Below are positions 8,347-16,539 of a DNA stretch of 64,000 nt, one piece after another (within the stretch, counting starts at the first letter, position 1; every line of letters starts with the position of its first letter). The stretch comes from SSF14 sp037045585 (lineage in GTDB: Bacteria > Actinomycetota > Acidimicrobiia > Acidimicrobiales > Microtrichaceae), in the NCBI GenBank assembly GCA_037045585.1, contig JBAOIR010000063.1:1-64000 (forward strand). Direction: 5' to 3'. Made by a program: the position numbers and the translations under genes. Under the pieces are notes generated by a model. That model was not told the origin of the DNA. It saw nothing but the letters and a program-made list of their open reading frames with translations, and ran no database searches.

Positions 8347-9519
8347 ATGCACATCGCCTACACCGACGAGCAGGAGGCCCTGCGCTCCGAGCTCAGCGCC
8401 TACTACGACAAGCTGCTGACCGACGACGTCCGGGAGGCGTTGGCGGTCGAGCACGGATGCGGCCCCGTCAACCGGGCGATGGTCAAGCAGATGGCGGCCG
8501 ACGGCTGGCTCGGCATCGGCTGGCCCAAGGAGTACGGCGGCCAGGGCAAGGGCCAGATGGAGCAGTTCATCTTCTTCGACGAGTCGATGCGCTCGGGTGC
8601 CCCGGTCCCGATGCTCACGATCAACACCGTCGGCCCGACGATCATGAACTTCGGCAGCCAGGAGCAGAAGGACTTCTTCCTTCCGAAGATCCTCGCCGGC
8701 GACCTGCACTTCTCGATCGGCTACTCCGAGCCCGAGGCCGGCACCGACCTCGCGTCGCTCAAGACCCGCGCCGATCTCGACGGTGACGAGTACGTCATCA
8801 ACGGCTCGAAGATGTGGACGTCGCTCGCCAGCGACGCCGACTACTGCTGGCTCGCGGTCCGCACCGATCAGGACGCCCCCAAGCACAAGGGCATCTCGAT
8901 GATCATCGTCGACCTGAAGAACACGCCCGGCATCACGATCGAACCGCTCAACCTCCTCTCGAGCCACGACATCAACGCCGTCTACTACGACAACGTGCGG
9001 GTGCCGGCGGCGAACATCGTCGGCGGGGTGAACAAGGGCTGGAACCTCATCACGAACCAGCTCAACCACGAGCGCGTGACGCTCTGCAGCTCCGGCCTCC
9101 TCGAGCAGAGCCTCGACGAGGTCATCCGCTTCGCCGCCGACAACACGCTTCCGAACGGGCAGCGCATCATCGACCAGGAGTGGGTGCAGCTCAACCTGGC
9201 CCGCGTGCGAGCCGGTCTCGAGTTCCTCCGCCAGATCAACTGGAAGGTCGCGTCGTCGGCGTCGCTCGACATCTCCGACGCGTCGACCATCAAGATCTTC
9301 GGCACCGAGTTCTACCTGGAGGCCTTCCGGCTGTTGATGGAGATCCTCGGCCCGAGGGCCTACCTGCAGCGCAACTCCGCGGCGGAGGTCGTGCAGGGCC
9401 GGCTCGAGATGAGCTACCGCAGCCTCGTCATCCTCACCTTCGGCGGCGGCACCAACGAGATCCAGCGTGATCTCATCGCCATGTTCGGACTCGGCCTGCC
9501 CCGCTCGCTCCGCGGCTGA
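8347..9519 (+). CDS. Acyl-CoA dehydrogenase, FadE29-like subunit
   Basis: Flavoprotein acyl-CoA dehydrogenase of 390 residues. The N-terminal helical domain, the middle segment GYSEPEAGTDLASL (about 127-140) and the C-terminal TFGGGTNEIQRD closely follow mycobacterial FadE29 (ChsE2), which pairs with FadE28 as an alpha2beta2 enzyme acting on the shortened cholesterol side chain. The partner is directly downstream (33 nt), with matching FadE28 features. Reaction: alpha,beta-dehydrogenation of an acyl-CoA, electrons passing to ETF. Steroid side chain, a terpenoid or another branched acyl-CoA are all possible; the KstR-like operator favours the first. ATG start looks leaderless. Confidence 0.87.
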   Translation: MHIAYTDEQEALRSELSAYYDKLLTDDVREALAVEHGCGPVNRAMVKQMAADGWLGIGWPKEYGGQGKGQMEQFIFFDESMRSGAPVPMLTINTVGPTIMNFGSQEQKDFFLPKILAGDLHFSIGYSEPEAGTDLASLKTRADLDGDEYVINGSKMWTSLASDADYCWLAVRTDQDAPKHKGISMIIVDLKNTPGITIEPLNLLSSHDINAVYYDNVRVPAANIVGGVNKGWNLITNQLNHERVTLCSSGLLEQSLDEVIRFAADNTLPNGQRIIDQEWVQLNLARVRAGLEFLRQINWKVASSASLDISDASTIKIFGTEFYLEAFRLLMEILGPRAYLQRNSAAEVVQGRLEMSYRSLVILTFGGGTNEIQRDLIAMFGLGLPRSLRG

Positions 9520-9552
9520 CCTCACCAGATCGATCTCAAGGACCACACACAC

Positions 9553-10644
9553 ATGGATTTCAACTTCTCAGAAGAGCAGCTCGCCGTCAGCGACCTGGCC
9601 ACCCAGATCATCGGCGACAAGTCCGACCCCGCCGTCCTCCGCGAGCTGGAGAAGTCGGGTGACGACCGATTCGACCGCGGGCTCTGGGCGGCGCTCGCCG
9701 ACGCCGGCCTGCTCGGCATCTCCCTGCCGGAATCGGCCGGCGGAGCGGGCCTCGGCCTGATCGAGGCCGGCTGCGTGATCCGCGCCGCCGCCTACCACGC
9801 CGCCGCCGTACCCGTCTGGGAGACGCTCGGTCTCGGCGCCCCCGCCATTGCCGAGTTCGCCGACGAGGCCACCAAGAACGACTGGCTCGGCAAGGTCGCG
9901 TCGGGCGATGCAGTGCTCACCGCCGCCTGGCACGACGAGCTCGGCGACCCGCTCGATCCGCAGCTCGTGACCTTCGACGGCAGCACCGTGACCGGCGTCA
10001 AGGTGTGCGTGCCGGCGGGCAACGTTGCCGACGCCGCTGTGGTGTCGGTCAAGGGTGCGAACGGCCCGGCGCTCGTGCTGGTCGACCTCTCGGCGAGCGG
10101 TGTCACCCGCACGGCCGAGACGACGACCGCTGGTACCCCCGAGGCGTCGCTCGAGTTCTCGTCGACACCGGCGACACTCCTCGCCGAGGGCGATGAGGCC
10201 CTCACGTGGGCGTTCGACCGTGCCGTCGCCACACAGTGCACCGCGGCGCTCGGAACGGCGGAGGCCGCACTGGCCCTCACCGCCGAGTACACCAAGGAAC
10301 GCAAGCAGTTCGACGTCCCGATCGCCACCTTCCAGGCCGTCGGTCACCGCGCCACGGACACATTCATCGACACGCAGACGATTCGCCTCACTGCGTGGCA
10401 CGCGCTCTGGCGGCTCTCGACGGGCCTGTCGGCCACCGAAGAGGTCGCCACCGCCAAGTACTGGGCCGCGTACAGCGGTCACCGGGTATCGCTGGCGTCG
10501 GCGCATCTCCACGGCGGCGTCGGTGTCGACCGCGACTACCCGCTGCACCGCCACTTCATCGCCGCGAAGCAGCACGAGCTGCAGCTCGGTGGGGCCACCC
10601 AGGCCCTCCTGCGACTCGGCCGGGAGATCGCCGCCAACGCCTGA
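9553..10644 (+). CDS. Acyl-CoA dehydrogenase, FadE28-like partner subunit
   Basis: Shorter acyl-CoA dehydrogenase-like protein (363 residues) that fits the FadE28 (ChsE1) partner type: start MDFNFSEEQLAVSDL, a weakly conserved middle domain, and a conserved end with ERKQFDVPIATFQAVGHR (about 253-270) and HLHGGVGVDRDYPLHRHF (about 317-334). In known heteromeric enzymes the two subunits share FAD sites at their interface and neither works alone. Translation is probably coupled to the upstream gene. No carrier, hydratase or thiolase genes follow, so the rest of the pathway must be elsewhere. Confidence 0.85.
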   Translation: MDFNFSEEQLAVSDLATQIIGDKSDPAVLRELEKSGDDRFDRGLWAALADAGLLGISLPESAGGAGLGLIEAGCVIRAAAYHAAAVPVWETLGLGAPAIAEFADEATKNDWLGKVASGDAVLTAAWHDELGDPLDPQLVTFDGSTVTGVKVCVPAGNVADAAVVSVKGANGPALVLVDLSASGVTRTAETTTAGTPEASLEFSSTPATLLAEGDEALTWAFDRAVATQCTAALGTAEAALALTAEYTKERKQFDVPIATFQAVGHRATDTFIDTQTIRLTAWHALWRLSTGLSATEEVATAKYWAAYSGHRVSLASAHLHGGVGVDRDYPLHRHFIAAKQHELQLGGATQALLRLGREIAANA

Positions 10645-10734
10645 CGGCGGCCCGACCGGCGGGGGGAGTCGGGCGACACCACCCGGGGCGGGTAGGAATG
10701 CTCAACCCGGGCGAAGGGGCGGTCGATACAAGGA

Positions 10735-13062
10735 GTGATCAATCCTCGACCGGATCGACTCCTGATGCTGTCTCCCCGCACACATTCGAATCTCCCCGCC
10801 GTCATCGGCGGAGGTGTCGCCGGCCTCGTGGCCGTCGGCGCGAGCCTCGATGCCTTTGGTGAGTACTCGTCGGCGGCCTTCGGCGCCGTCGGAGTGACCG
10901 CGGTCATCACGCTCGTCCGCGGCGCGTTCCTGATGCCCAAGGGCGCCCGTCACCCCTGGGTGATGCTGGCGATCGCCGTGTTCCTGGTGATGGTCGCGGC
11001 GGCATTCCGCGACTCGTACCACACGGTCGGTGATCTGACGGCCAACCGTTCGCTCGTCCCCGACCTCGCCTCGTTGCCCGGCTACGTGCTGTTGGCGGTG
11101 GCCCTGGGCTGCGCCGTTCGCATCCGCCGTCGCGACGTGGACGGCGGACTCGACGCGGTGCTCGACGGCTGCCTCGCCGGCCTCGCCGCCCTCACGCTCG
11201 CGTGGGTGTTCCTCATCGAACCGGCACTGGCGCGGTCGACGGCGACCATTGGCGTCCGCCTCTCGATCGTCGCCTACCCGCCGCTGTCGGTCGTCTTCGT
11301 CGTCATGACCTGTCAGATCGCCTTCGCCCGCGGCGCCAAGCGGGGCGCGTCGATCCTCGGCGTGGTCGTCGCCATGGTGTTCCTCCTGATCGGTGACGTG
11401 TTCTTCACGATCGGCGACGCGAAGGTCGCCGACTTCGGGCCGGCATCGTGGCTCCTGCCGTACGCCATCGGCTACGGCGCCATCGTGTTCTTCTGCCTGC
11501 ACCCGAGCTTCGTCGAGTTCGCGGTGCCGCTCCCGGCCGACAACGCGCCGGCGTCGCCCGCCCGACTTGCCTTCGTGTCGTTGGCGCTCACCACACCGGC
11601 GATGGTGTCGGTGACACAACACGACATGGCGACCGCCGACCGGGTCGTGCTGGCAACCATCATCTTCGTCCTGACCGCGACCGCCACGTGGCGGGTGGTG
11701 CGTGCCCTGCAGCATCACGCCCGGTCCGAGAAGGCCCTGCTCTACCAGGCGACCCACGACCTCCTCACCGGATCGCTCAACCGCTCCGGTCTCCTCGACG
11801 AGCTCTCGGAGCTGGCCGAGGCGGGCATCCCCCACGCGGTGCTGTTCGTGGACATGGACCGGTTCAAGCTGGTGAACGACAGCTTCGGCCACAGCTTCGG
11901 TGACGATCTGCTGATCGCCGTGGCCGAGCGCCTACGGGCATCGTCGCGACGCGGCGATGTCGTCGCTCGGATCGGCGGCGACGAGTTCGTCGTGGTCACG
12001 ACCTACGACGCCGGCATCGATCAGGTGGTGCGCACGGCGGAGGAGCTCCGGCAGTCGTTCTCCCGCCCGTTCCTCATCCGTGACACCGAGATCCCGGTGT
12101 CGATCAGCGTCGGTATCGCGACGTCCGACCTCGACGGCGGGCCCGGGGCGCTGCTCCGCGATGCCGACACTGCGATGTACGGGGCGAAGGATGCCGGCCG
12201 GGATTCGGTCCTCGTGTTCGACAACTCGATGCGCGACCGGGTCTCGAACCGACTCGAGCTCGAGCGGGATCTTCGTCACGCCCTCGACCGCGACGAGCTC
12301 GCCGTTCACTTCCAGCCGGTCGTGGACATGGTCAACAGCCGGACGCTCGGGTTCGAGGCGCTCATGCGCTGGAACCACCCGATGCGTGGCACGGTGCCAC
12401 CGCTCGAGTTCATCCCGATCGCCGAGGAGACCGGGGTCATCGTCGAGATCGGCGCGTGGATCCTCGATCACGCGTGCCAGCAGCTGGCGTACTGGCGGGG
12501 CACGGCGCCCGAGTACGCCAACCTGTGGTGTTCGGTGAACGTGTCGGCCCGACAGCTTCGCGATGCCGACTTCGTGTTCATGGTCGAGCGGTCGCTGGCG
12601 AAACATGCGCTGCCGCCCGATGCCCTCGTGCTCGAGGTCACCGAGTCCCTCCTCGTCGACGAGGGCCCGATGGTCCCGGCGATCCTGAACCGCATCCGTG
12701 ACCACGGCATCCGCCTGTCGATCGACGACTTCGGCACCGGCTATTCGTCCCTCGCCTACGTCCAGCGGTTCCCGTTCAGCTGCGTCAAGATCGACCGCGC
12801 CTTCGTCGATCCTCTCGACAACGAGGGGGGCGGCGAGCACCAGCTGGTCGGGGCGATCGTGGCGATGGCTGCCGCGCTCGGACTCGACACCATCGCCGAA
12901 GGGGTCGAGACCCAGGCGCAGGCGGACCGTCTCGTCGAGCTCGGATGTGTGGAGGCGCAGGGGTACCTGTACTCCCGCCCGGTGCCGCCGGAGCAGATCC
13001 CGGCGACGCTGCGCCGCCTGAATCAGGCGTGGCTCCGCCCCCTCGCGTCGGCGACGCAGTAG
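10735..13062 (+). CDS. Membrane-bound GGDEF-EAL cyclic di-GMP protein
   Basis: About 775 residues. The first ~310 hold around eight to ten hydrophobic helices (a MASE-like sensor of unrecognised type). The GGDEF domain (about 335-500) has the intact signature RIGGDEF and an RRGD inhibitory site five residues before it, so it should make c-di-GMP under product control. The EAL domain (about 510-765) has EALMRW, NVSARQL, EVTESLL, IDDFGTGYSSL, VKIDRAF and IAEGVETQAQ with QGYLYSRP, all the metal and catalytic residues, so it should hydrolyse c-di-GMP. Start is uncertain: GTG 10735 abuts an AAGGAG sequence; ATG 10765 is the alternative. A strong palindrome follows the stop. Confidence 0.88.
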   Translation: MINPRPDRLLMLSPRTHSNLPAVIGGGVAGLVAVGASLDAFGEYSSAAFGAVGVTAVITLVRGAFLMPKGARHPWVMLAIAVFLVMVAAAFRDSYHTVGDLTANRSLVPDLASLPGYVLLAVALGCAVRIRRRDVDGGLDAVLDGCLAGLAALTLAWVFLIEPALARSTATIGVRLSIVAYPPLSVVFVVMTCQIAFARGAKRGASILGVVVAMVFLLIGDVFFTIGDAKVADFGPASWLLPYAIGYGAIVFFCLHPSFVEFAVPLPADNAPASPARLAFVSLALTTPAMVSVTQHDMATADRVVLATIIFVLTATATWRVVRALQHHARSEKALLYQATHDLLTGSLNRSGLLDELSELAEAGIPHAVLFVDMDRFKLVNDSFGHSFGDDLLIAVAERLRASSRRGDVVARIGGDEFVVVTTYDAGIDQVVRTAEELRQSFSRPFLIRDTEIPVSISVGIATSDLDGGPGALLRDADTAMYGAKDAGRDSVLVFDNSMRDRVSNRLELERDLRHALDRDELAVHFQPVVDMVNSRTLGFEALMRWNHPMRGTVPPLEFIPIAEETGVIVEIGAWILDHACQQLAYWRGTAPEYANLWCSVNVSARQLRDADFVFMVERSLAKHALPPDALVLEVTESLLVDEGPMVPAILNRIRDHGIRLSIDDFGTGYSSLAYVQRFPFSCVKIDRAFVDPLDNEGGGEHQLVGAIVAMAAALGLDTIAEGVETQAQADRLVELGCVEAQGYLYSRPVPPEQIPATLRRLNQAWLRPLASATQ

Positions 13063-13082
13063 CGGTCGGCCGGCGGACACGG

Positions 13083-13115
13083 CCGCATCGCGAGAACATC
13101 GTTCTTGCGATGCGG
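13083..13115. terminator. Stem-loop after the GGDEF-EAL gene
   Basis: CCGCATCGC pairs with GCGATGCGG and the inner AGAAC pairs with GTTCT around ATC, giving a 14-bp stem with one mismatch, 20 nt after the stop codon. No T-run follows, so termination is probable from position but not proven by sequence. Confidence 0.6.
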
Positions 13116-13130
13116 TGACGCGCGATCGAG

Positions 13131-13178
13131 TGACCTAGGTCATCCTGCCTAGCGTCCCCCGGCCAAAGCACCTAGTTT
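13131..13178 (+). promoter_or_regulatory. Candidate operator and promoter of the SpeD-like pair
   Basis: The 12-bp perfect palindrome TGACCTAGGTCA lies at 13131-13142. Two further CCTAG elements follow at about 13148 and 13171, the last giving a TAGTTT -10 box at 13173-13178. A strong AAGGAGGG ribosome site stands 4 nt before the ATG at 13234, unusual in this window where most starts lack one. The regulator is unknown. Confidence 0.4.
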
Positions 13179-13233
13179 TGCCGGGCCAGCACGGTCACCT
13201 GGGAGAGGGGCGCCGTGGTCCAAGGAGGGATCT

Positions 13234-13626
13234 ATGGCCATCCACGAATTGCGTCGCGAGGGAATCGTCGTTCCAGAGACCCAGCGCGTCGATCTCGCCC
13301 CCGACATCCATCGCCAACGACTGGTGATCGAGGGCAACGTCAATCAGCGCATCAGCGCTGCACAGATCAAGCGCTACCTGACGGGCCTGTCCCACGTGGC
13401 CGACATGGTTCCGCTCATGACACCCATGACGCACCGGTCGGACCTCTACGGCTGGGCGGGCTGGATCCACTGGGAGACGTCCGGAGCGCACTTCTATGCG
13501 TGGGACCAGCCGCGGCGGTTCTTCAGCGTCGACATGTACACCTGCAAGGCGTTCGACCCCCAGGACGCCGTCGACTACACCGTCGACTTCTTCGAGCCCA
13601 CCGAAACGACCTGGTTCGGGTTCTGA
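13234..13626 (+). CDS. SpeD-like protein (S-adenosylmethionine decarboxylase fold)
   Basis: 130 residues, the same length as short bacterial SpeD. SpeD is a pyruvoyl enzyme that cleaves itself at a Ser to form its cofactor. Aligned by eye, the processing segment ESHxxIHTW corresponds to TSGAHFYAW here (82-90): the pyruvoyl-forming Ser83 and Trp90 are kept, the preceding Glu is Thr and the catalytic His of the motif is Tyr, while the Cys of the SVDMYTC segment (Cys104) is kept. So the fold and cleavage residue are there but the active site is altered. Some SpeD homologues are known to decarboxylate Arg or Orn in place of AdoMet, a possibility here. Followed 3 nt later by a gene of unknown function. 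Confidence 0.65.
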   Translation: MAIHELRREGIVVPETQRVDLAPDIHRQRLVIEGNVNQRISAAQIKRYLTGLSHVADMVPLMTPMTHRSDLYGWAGWIHWETSGAHFYAWDQPRRFFSVDMYTCKAFDPQDAVDYTVDFFEPTETTWFGF

Positions 13627-13629
13627 GCC

Positions 13630-14619
13630 GTGGCGTCGCGACTCGGTTCCGGACCTGCCGACGACACCTCGACCGAGGAGCCACACCCCGCCCTCGTCAT
13701 CGACCTGACCGAGGGCTCGACGCGCCCGGGGGTGCTCCGCCCCGGCAACGTCGACGGTCTCGACCTGTGGTCCGAGGACTACCGCACCCCCGAGTACCTG
13801 GCTTGGGCGATCGATGATCTCCGGCGCGAGTTCGGCGAACCAGATCAGCGCTACGGCGTGTACTTCATCCACGGTGAGGACCCGAGGTCGGGCCTCTCGC
13901 GCTCGGTCGAGCTCGAGCGCTTCGGCGACTCGTTCAACAACGACGTGCCGCTCATGCGCCGTTTGTACGGGCAGTTCGAGGACGTCGGCGCCACCGAGAT
14001 CATCACCGTCGTCGACCACGAGGAACACCTCCCGTGCGGCGTCATCCGCACGGTCCGCAACACCGCCGAGTACGGCTGCCGCATCCTCAACGACCTGCAG
14101 AAGCACGGCGAGGACGGCTGGGGTCTGACGTGGGACGAGATCGTGGCCCGGTCCCGGTTCGCCGCCACCCGCGCCGACGAGATCACCGACATCCCGACCG
14201 TTGCCGTCGCCATCAAGTACCAGGGCCACCGAAAGGCCGACGGGGTGAGCAAAGCGTTGTACGCCGGACTGATGCAGCAGGGGCTGCGCAGCGACGCCAA
14301 GACATGGGTGTGCTCACTCGACCGGATCCCGTACATCCTCGTGCAGGCCGCGGCGAAGGACATCATGCAGGAGTTCGACGGGGTACCGGGCCAGCCGTAC
14401 TACGGCGCACCCGACACCGTGCCGCTGTGGGCCAACATCTGGGACTACGAGTACTACCTGCGCACACAGCACCCCGACGCGTACACGATGTACGCCCACT
14501 CGGTGGGGCTCGACGATCAGTACTTCTTCGGTTTCGCCGAGCCGCCGACCTGGGTGGCGCCGGACCCCGAGGTCATCGACCTGCGCATGTACGACCCGGT
14601 GGTGCCCGAGTCGCGGTAG
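13630..14619 (+). CDS. Unrecognised partner of the SpeD-like protein, possibly GNAT/N-acyl synthase-like
   Basis: 329 residues, GTG start 3 nt after the SpeD-like stop with no ribosome site of its own, so translation is probably coupled. I do not recognise the family. The order of segments (ERFGDSFNND, then a long pair of strands with TEIITVVDHEEHLPCGVIRTV, then DIPTVAVAIKYQGHR followed by a helix, then VWVCSLDRIPYILV-like strands) faintly recalls GNAT-type N-acyl synthases such as LuxI or FeeM, where the second segment is the acyl-donor strand. This is weak. No membrane segment. Its last 103 nt overlap the histidine kinase gene coming from the other strand. Confidence 0.6.
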   Translation: MASRLGSGPADDTSTEEPHPALVIDLTEGSTRPGVLRPGNVDGLDLWSEDYRTPEYLAWAIDDLRREFGEPDQRYGVYFIHGEDPRSGLSRSVELERFGDSFNNDVPLMRRLYGQFEDVGATEIITVVDHEEHLPCGVIRTVRNTAEYGCRILNDLQKHGEDGWGLTWDEIVARSRFAATRADEITDIPTVAVAIKYQGHRKADGVSKALYAGLMQQGLRSDAKTWVCSLDRIPYILVQAAAKDIMQEFDGVPGQPYYGAPDTVPLWANIWDYEYYLRTQHPDAYTMYAHSVGLDDQYFFGFAEPPTWVAPDPEVIDLRMYDPVVPESR

Positions 14620-15740
14620 TCCTGGGGCAGCCGCACGACCATGCGTACCCCCGTCGGCGTGTTCGGCTCCACGCTGATCACCCCGTGGTGGCGCTCGACG
14701 ATGCCGGCCACGATCGCAAGCCCGAGGCCGCTGCCGCCCGAACGGCGGGACCGGTCGAGGCGGTGGAACCGATCGAAGACCTGCGACGCCGCCTCGGCGG
14801 GGATGCCCGGACCACCGTCGCTGACGACGATCGACACCGTGGGGCCCGACTGCTGACGATCACCCGGTTGCGCCGGCCCGAGCGACGCGGCGATGCGGAA
14901 CGGCGGAGCACCGTGGCGGATCGCGTTCTCCAACAAGTTGGCGATCACCCGGTGCATCAGCAGCTGGTCGACGGCCACGAGGAGCGTCTCGGGCTCGACG
15001 TCGACCTCGATCTCGGCGTCGGGGTGGTGCCAGCTGAACTCCTCGAGCGACGCCTGCACGAGTGCCGCCACCGACACGGTCTCGATGTGGAGGGGCATCT
15101 CGCCGGAGTCCAGGCGGGAGAGGCTCATGAGCTGGTCGACGAGCACGGCGAGTCGCCGCACCTGGTTGTGCATGGTGTCGACGAAGGCGGGGTCCGCCTC
15201 GCTCACCCCGTCGGCGAGGTTCTCGATCATCGCCTGGAGGGCGGCGATGGGCGTACGGAGCTCGTGGGACGCATTCGCCACGAGCTCGCGGCGTTGCCGA
15301 TCCACCTCGGCCAGTTCCGCCGCCATCTCGTTGAACGCGGTGGCGAGCTCGCCCACCTCGTCACGTGACGTGTCGCGGACGCGGCGGCTGTAGTCGCCGT
15401 CCGCCATGGCCCGCGCCGCCGACGCCATGTCGCGGAGCGGCGACGTGATGCCCTTCGACACGAGGCGCATGATGCCCAGGCCGACGATCACCGACGTGAT
15501 GAGCCGGAACCAGAACGGCCAGCCGACCCGGAGGCCGACGCTGCCGATGAGCACCGAGATCGTCACCGAGCCGGCGACGAGCACCGACAACTTGGTGCGA
15601 ATCGAGCGGAACCCGTCGAGCGGCCGCCATTCGTACTGATTGGCTCGGTCACCTTCGCTCAGGCTCGACGCCGAGTCCGTCGGCAGCTGCTTGCGCTGCG
15701 GTACCTCGCGACTGCCCTCCTCCGGCGGCTGGGGAGCCAT
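14517..15740 (-). CDS. Sensor histidine kinase
   Basis: 407 residues. Two close membrane helices (about 51-67 and 76-95) with almost no external loop, then HAMP (about 97-150), dimerisation/phosphoacceptor helix ELVANASHELRTP, and ATPase domain with N box ANLLENAIRHG, G1 VSDGGPGIP and F/G2 FDRFHR ... GGSGLGLAI. It should autophosphorylate on that His and pass phosphate to the regulator upstream. The ATG overlaps the regulator stop as TGATG. The extreme N-terminus (residues ~11-33) is encoded by a dispersed repeat seen elsewhere as non-coding. The C-terminal ~34 residues are antisense to the end of the neighbouring convergent gene. Confidence 0.87.
   Translation of the reverse strand: MAPQPPEEGSREVPQRKQLPTDSASSLSEGDRANQYEWRPLDGFRSIRTKLSVLVAGSVTISVLIGSVGLRVGWPFWFRLITSVIVGLGIMRLVSKGITSPLRDMASAARAMADGDYSRRVRDTSRDEVGELATAFNEMAAELAEVDRQRRELVANASHELRTPIAALQAMIENLADGVSEADPAFVDTMHNQVRRLAVLVDQLMSLSRLDSGEMPLHIETVSVAALVQASLEEFSWHHPDAEIEVDVEPETLLVAVDQLLMHRVIANLLENAIRHGAPPFRIAASLGPAQPGDRQQSGPTVSIVVSDGGPGIPAEAASQVFDRFHRLDRSRRSGGSGLGLAIVAGIVERHHGVISVEPNTPTGVRMVVRLPQDYRDSGTTGSYMRRSMTSGSGATQVGGSAKPKKY
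15642..15708 (-). repeat. Dispersed GAGGTACCG repeat, copy 1 (inside the kinase gene)
   Basis: On the minus strand this stretch starts GAGGTACCGCAGCGCAAG and ends GAGCCTGAGCGAAGGTGACC. The same start and end occur in two non-coding places, 33073-33133 (plus) and 51311-51367 (minus). Here it is read in frame as residues about 11-33 of the histidine kinase (EVPQRK ... SLSEGDRA). Confidence 0.6.
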
Positions 15741-16429
15741 CAGGCGCTTCCGATCGCGTACCCCACGGCGTGGACGGTGCGGATCACCTCGTCGCCGAGC
15801 TTCCGTCGGACCGATCGCACGTGGGAGTCGACGGTGCGGGCGCCGTAGTCGCCGTCGTAGCCCCAGACCTCGGCGAGGAGCACGTCGCGGCTGAGCACCG
15901 CGCCACGACGCAGGGCGAGGCACACGAGCAGGTCGAACTCGATGGGGGTCAGGTGCACGGGCTCGCTGGCACGGGCGACGCGACGGGTGGCCCGGTCGAT
16001 CTCGATGTCGAGCACCACGAGCGGTGCCTCGTCGGTGGGTGCCGGCTGGGGCTCGGCGCGGCGCAGGACCGCCCGGACACGCGCGACGAGCTCGCGGGGG
16101 CTGAACGGCTTCGTGAGGTAGTCGTCGGCGCCGACGGCGAGCCCCACGAGGAGGTCGGATTCGTCGTCGCGGGCGGTCAACATGAGCACGGGCGTCCGCC
16201 GCTCGGCCTGGATGCGGCGGCACACCTCGAGGCCGTCGAGGCCAGGCAACATGAGGTCGAGCACCACGAGGTCGGGCCGAACGCGCTCGCAGAGTTCGAC
16301 CCCGACGATGCCGTCGGCCGCCCACTCGACGTCGAACCCCTCCCCACGGAGACGTTGCATCACCGCATCGGCGATGGCCTCCTCGTCCTCGATGACGACG
16401 ATCCGCTGCTGTGCCCCGTGCTGATCCAC
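15740..16429 (-). CDS. OmpR-type response regulator
   Basis: 229 residues. Receiver domain (about 8-120): acidic pair in VVIEDEEA, phosphoacceptor Asp in VVLDLMLPG, Thr in LMLTARD and Lys in LTKPFS. DNA-binding winged helix (about 135-229): PVHLTPIEFDLLVCLA, LLAEVWGYDGDYGARTVDSHVRSVRRKLG. It is the cognate regulator of the kinase translated from the overlapping codon downstream. The GTG start lies 6 nt after TAACGT and next to GGAGGGG, so either a leaderless or a ribosome-site-led start is possible. Target genes cannot be told from sequence; the lipoprotein gene transcribed away from the same region is a candidate. Confidence 0.9.
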   Translation of the reverse strand: MDQHGAQQRIVVIEDEEAIADAVMQRLRGEGFDVEWAADGIVGVELCERVRPDLVVLDLMLPGLDGLEVCRRIQAERRTPVLMLTARDDESDLLVGLAVGADDYLTKPFSPRELVARVRAVLRRAEPQPAPTDEAPLVVLDIEIDRATRRVARASEPVHLTPIEFDLLVCLALRRGAVLSRDVLLAEVWGYDGDYGARTVDSHVRSVRRKLGDEVIRTVHAVGYAIGSA

Positions 16430-16539
16430 CCCTCCACGTTAGAGATCACGGGCGTCGGAGATGTGCGAACGATGTGCAGGCCCGGTGAAGAACCCCGGCG
16501 CGACCCAGCGCACCGGAACCCGTCGGAGACCGAACTACG

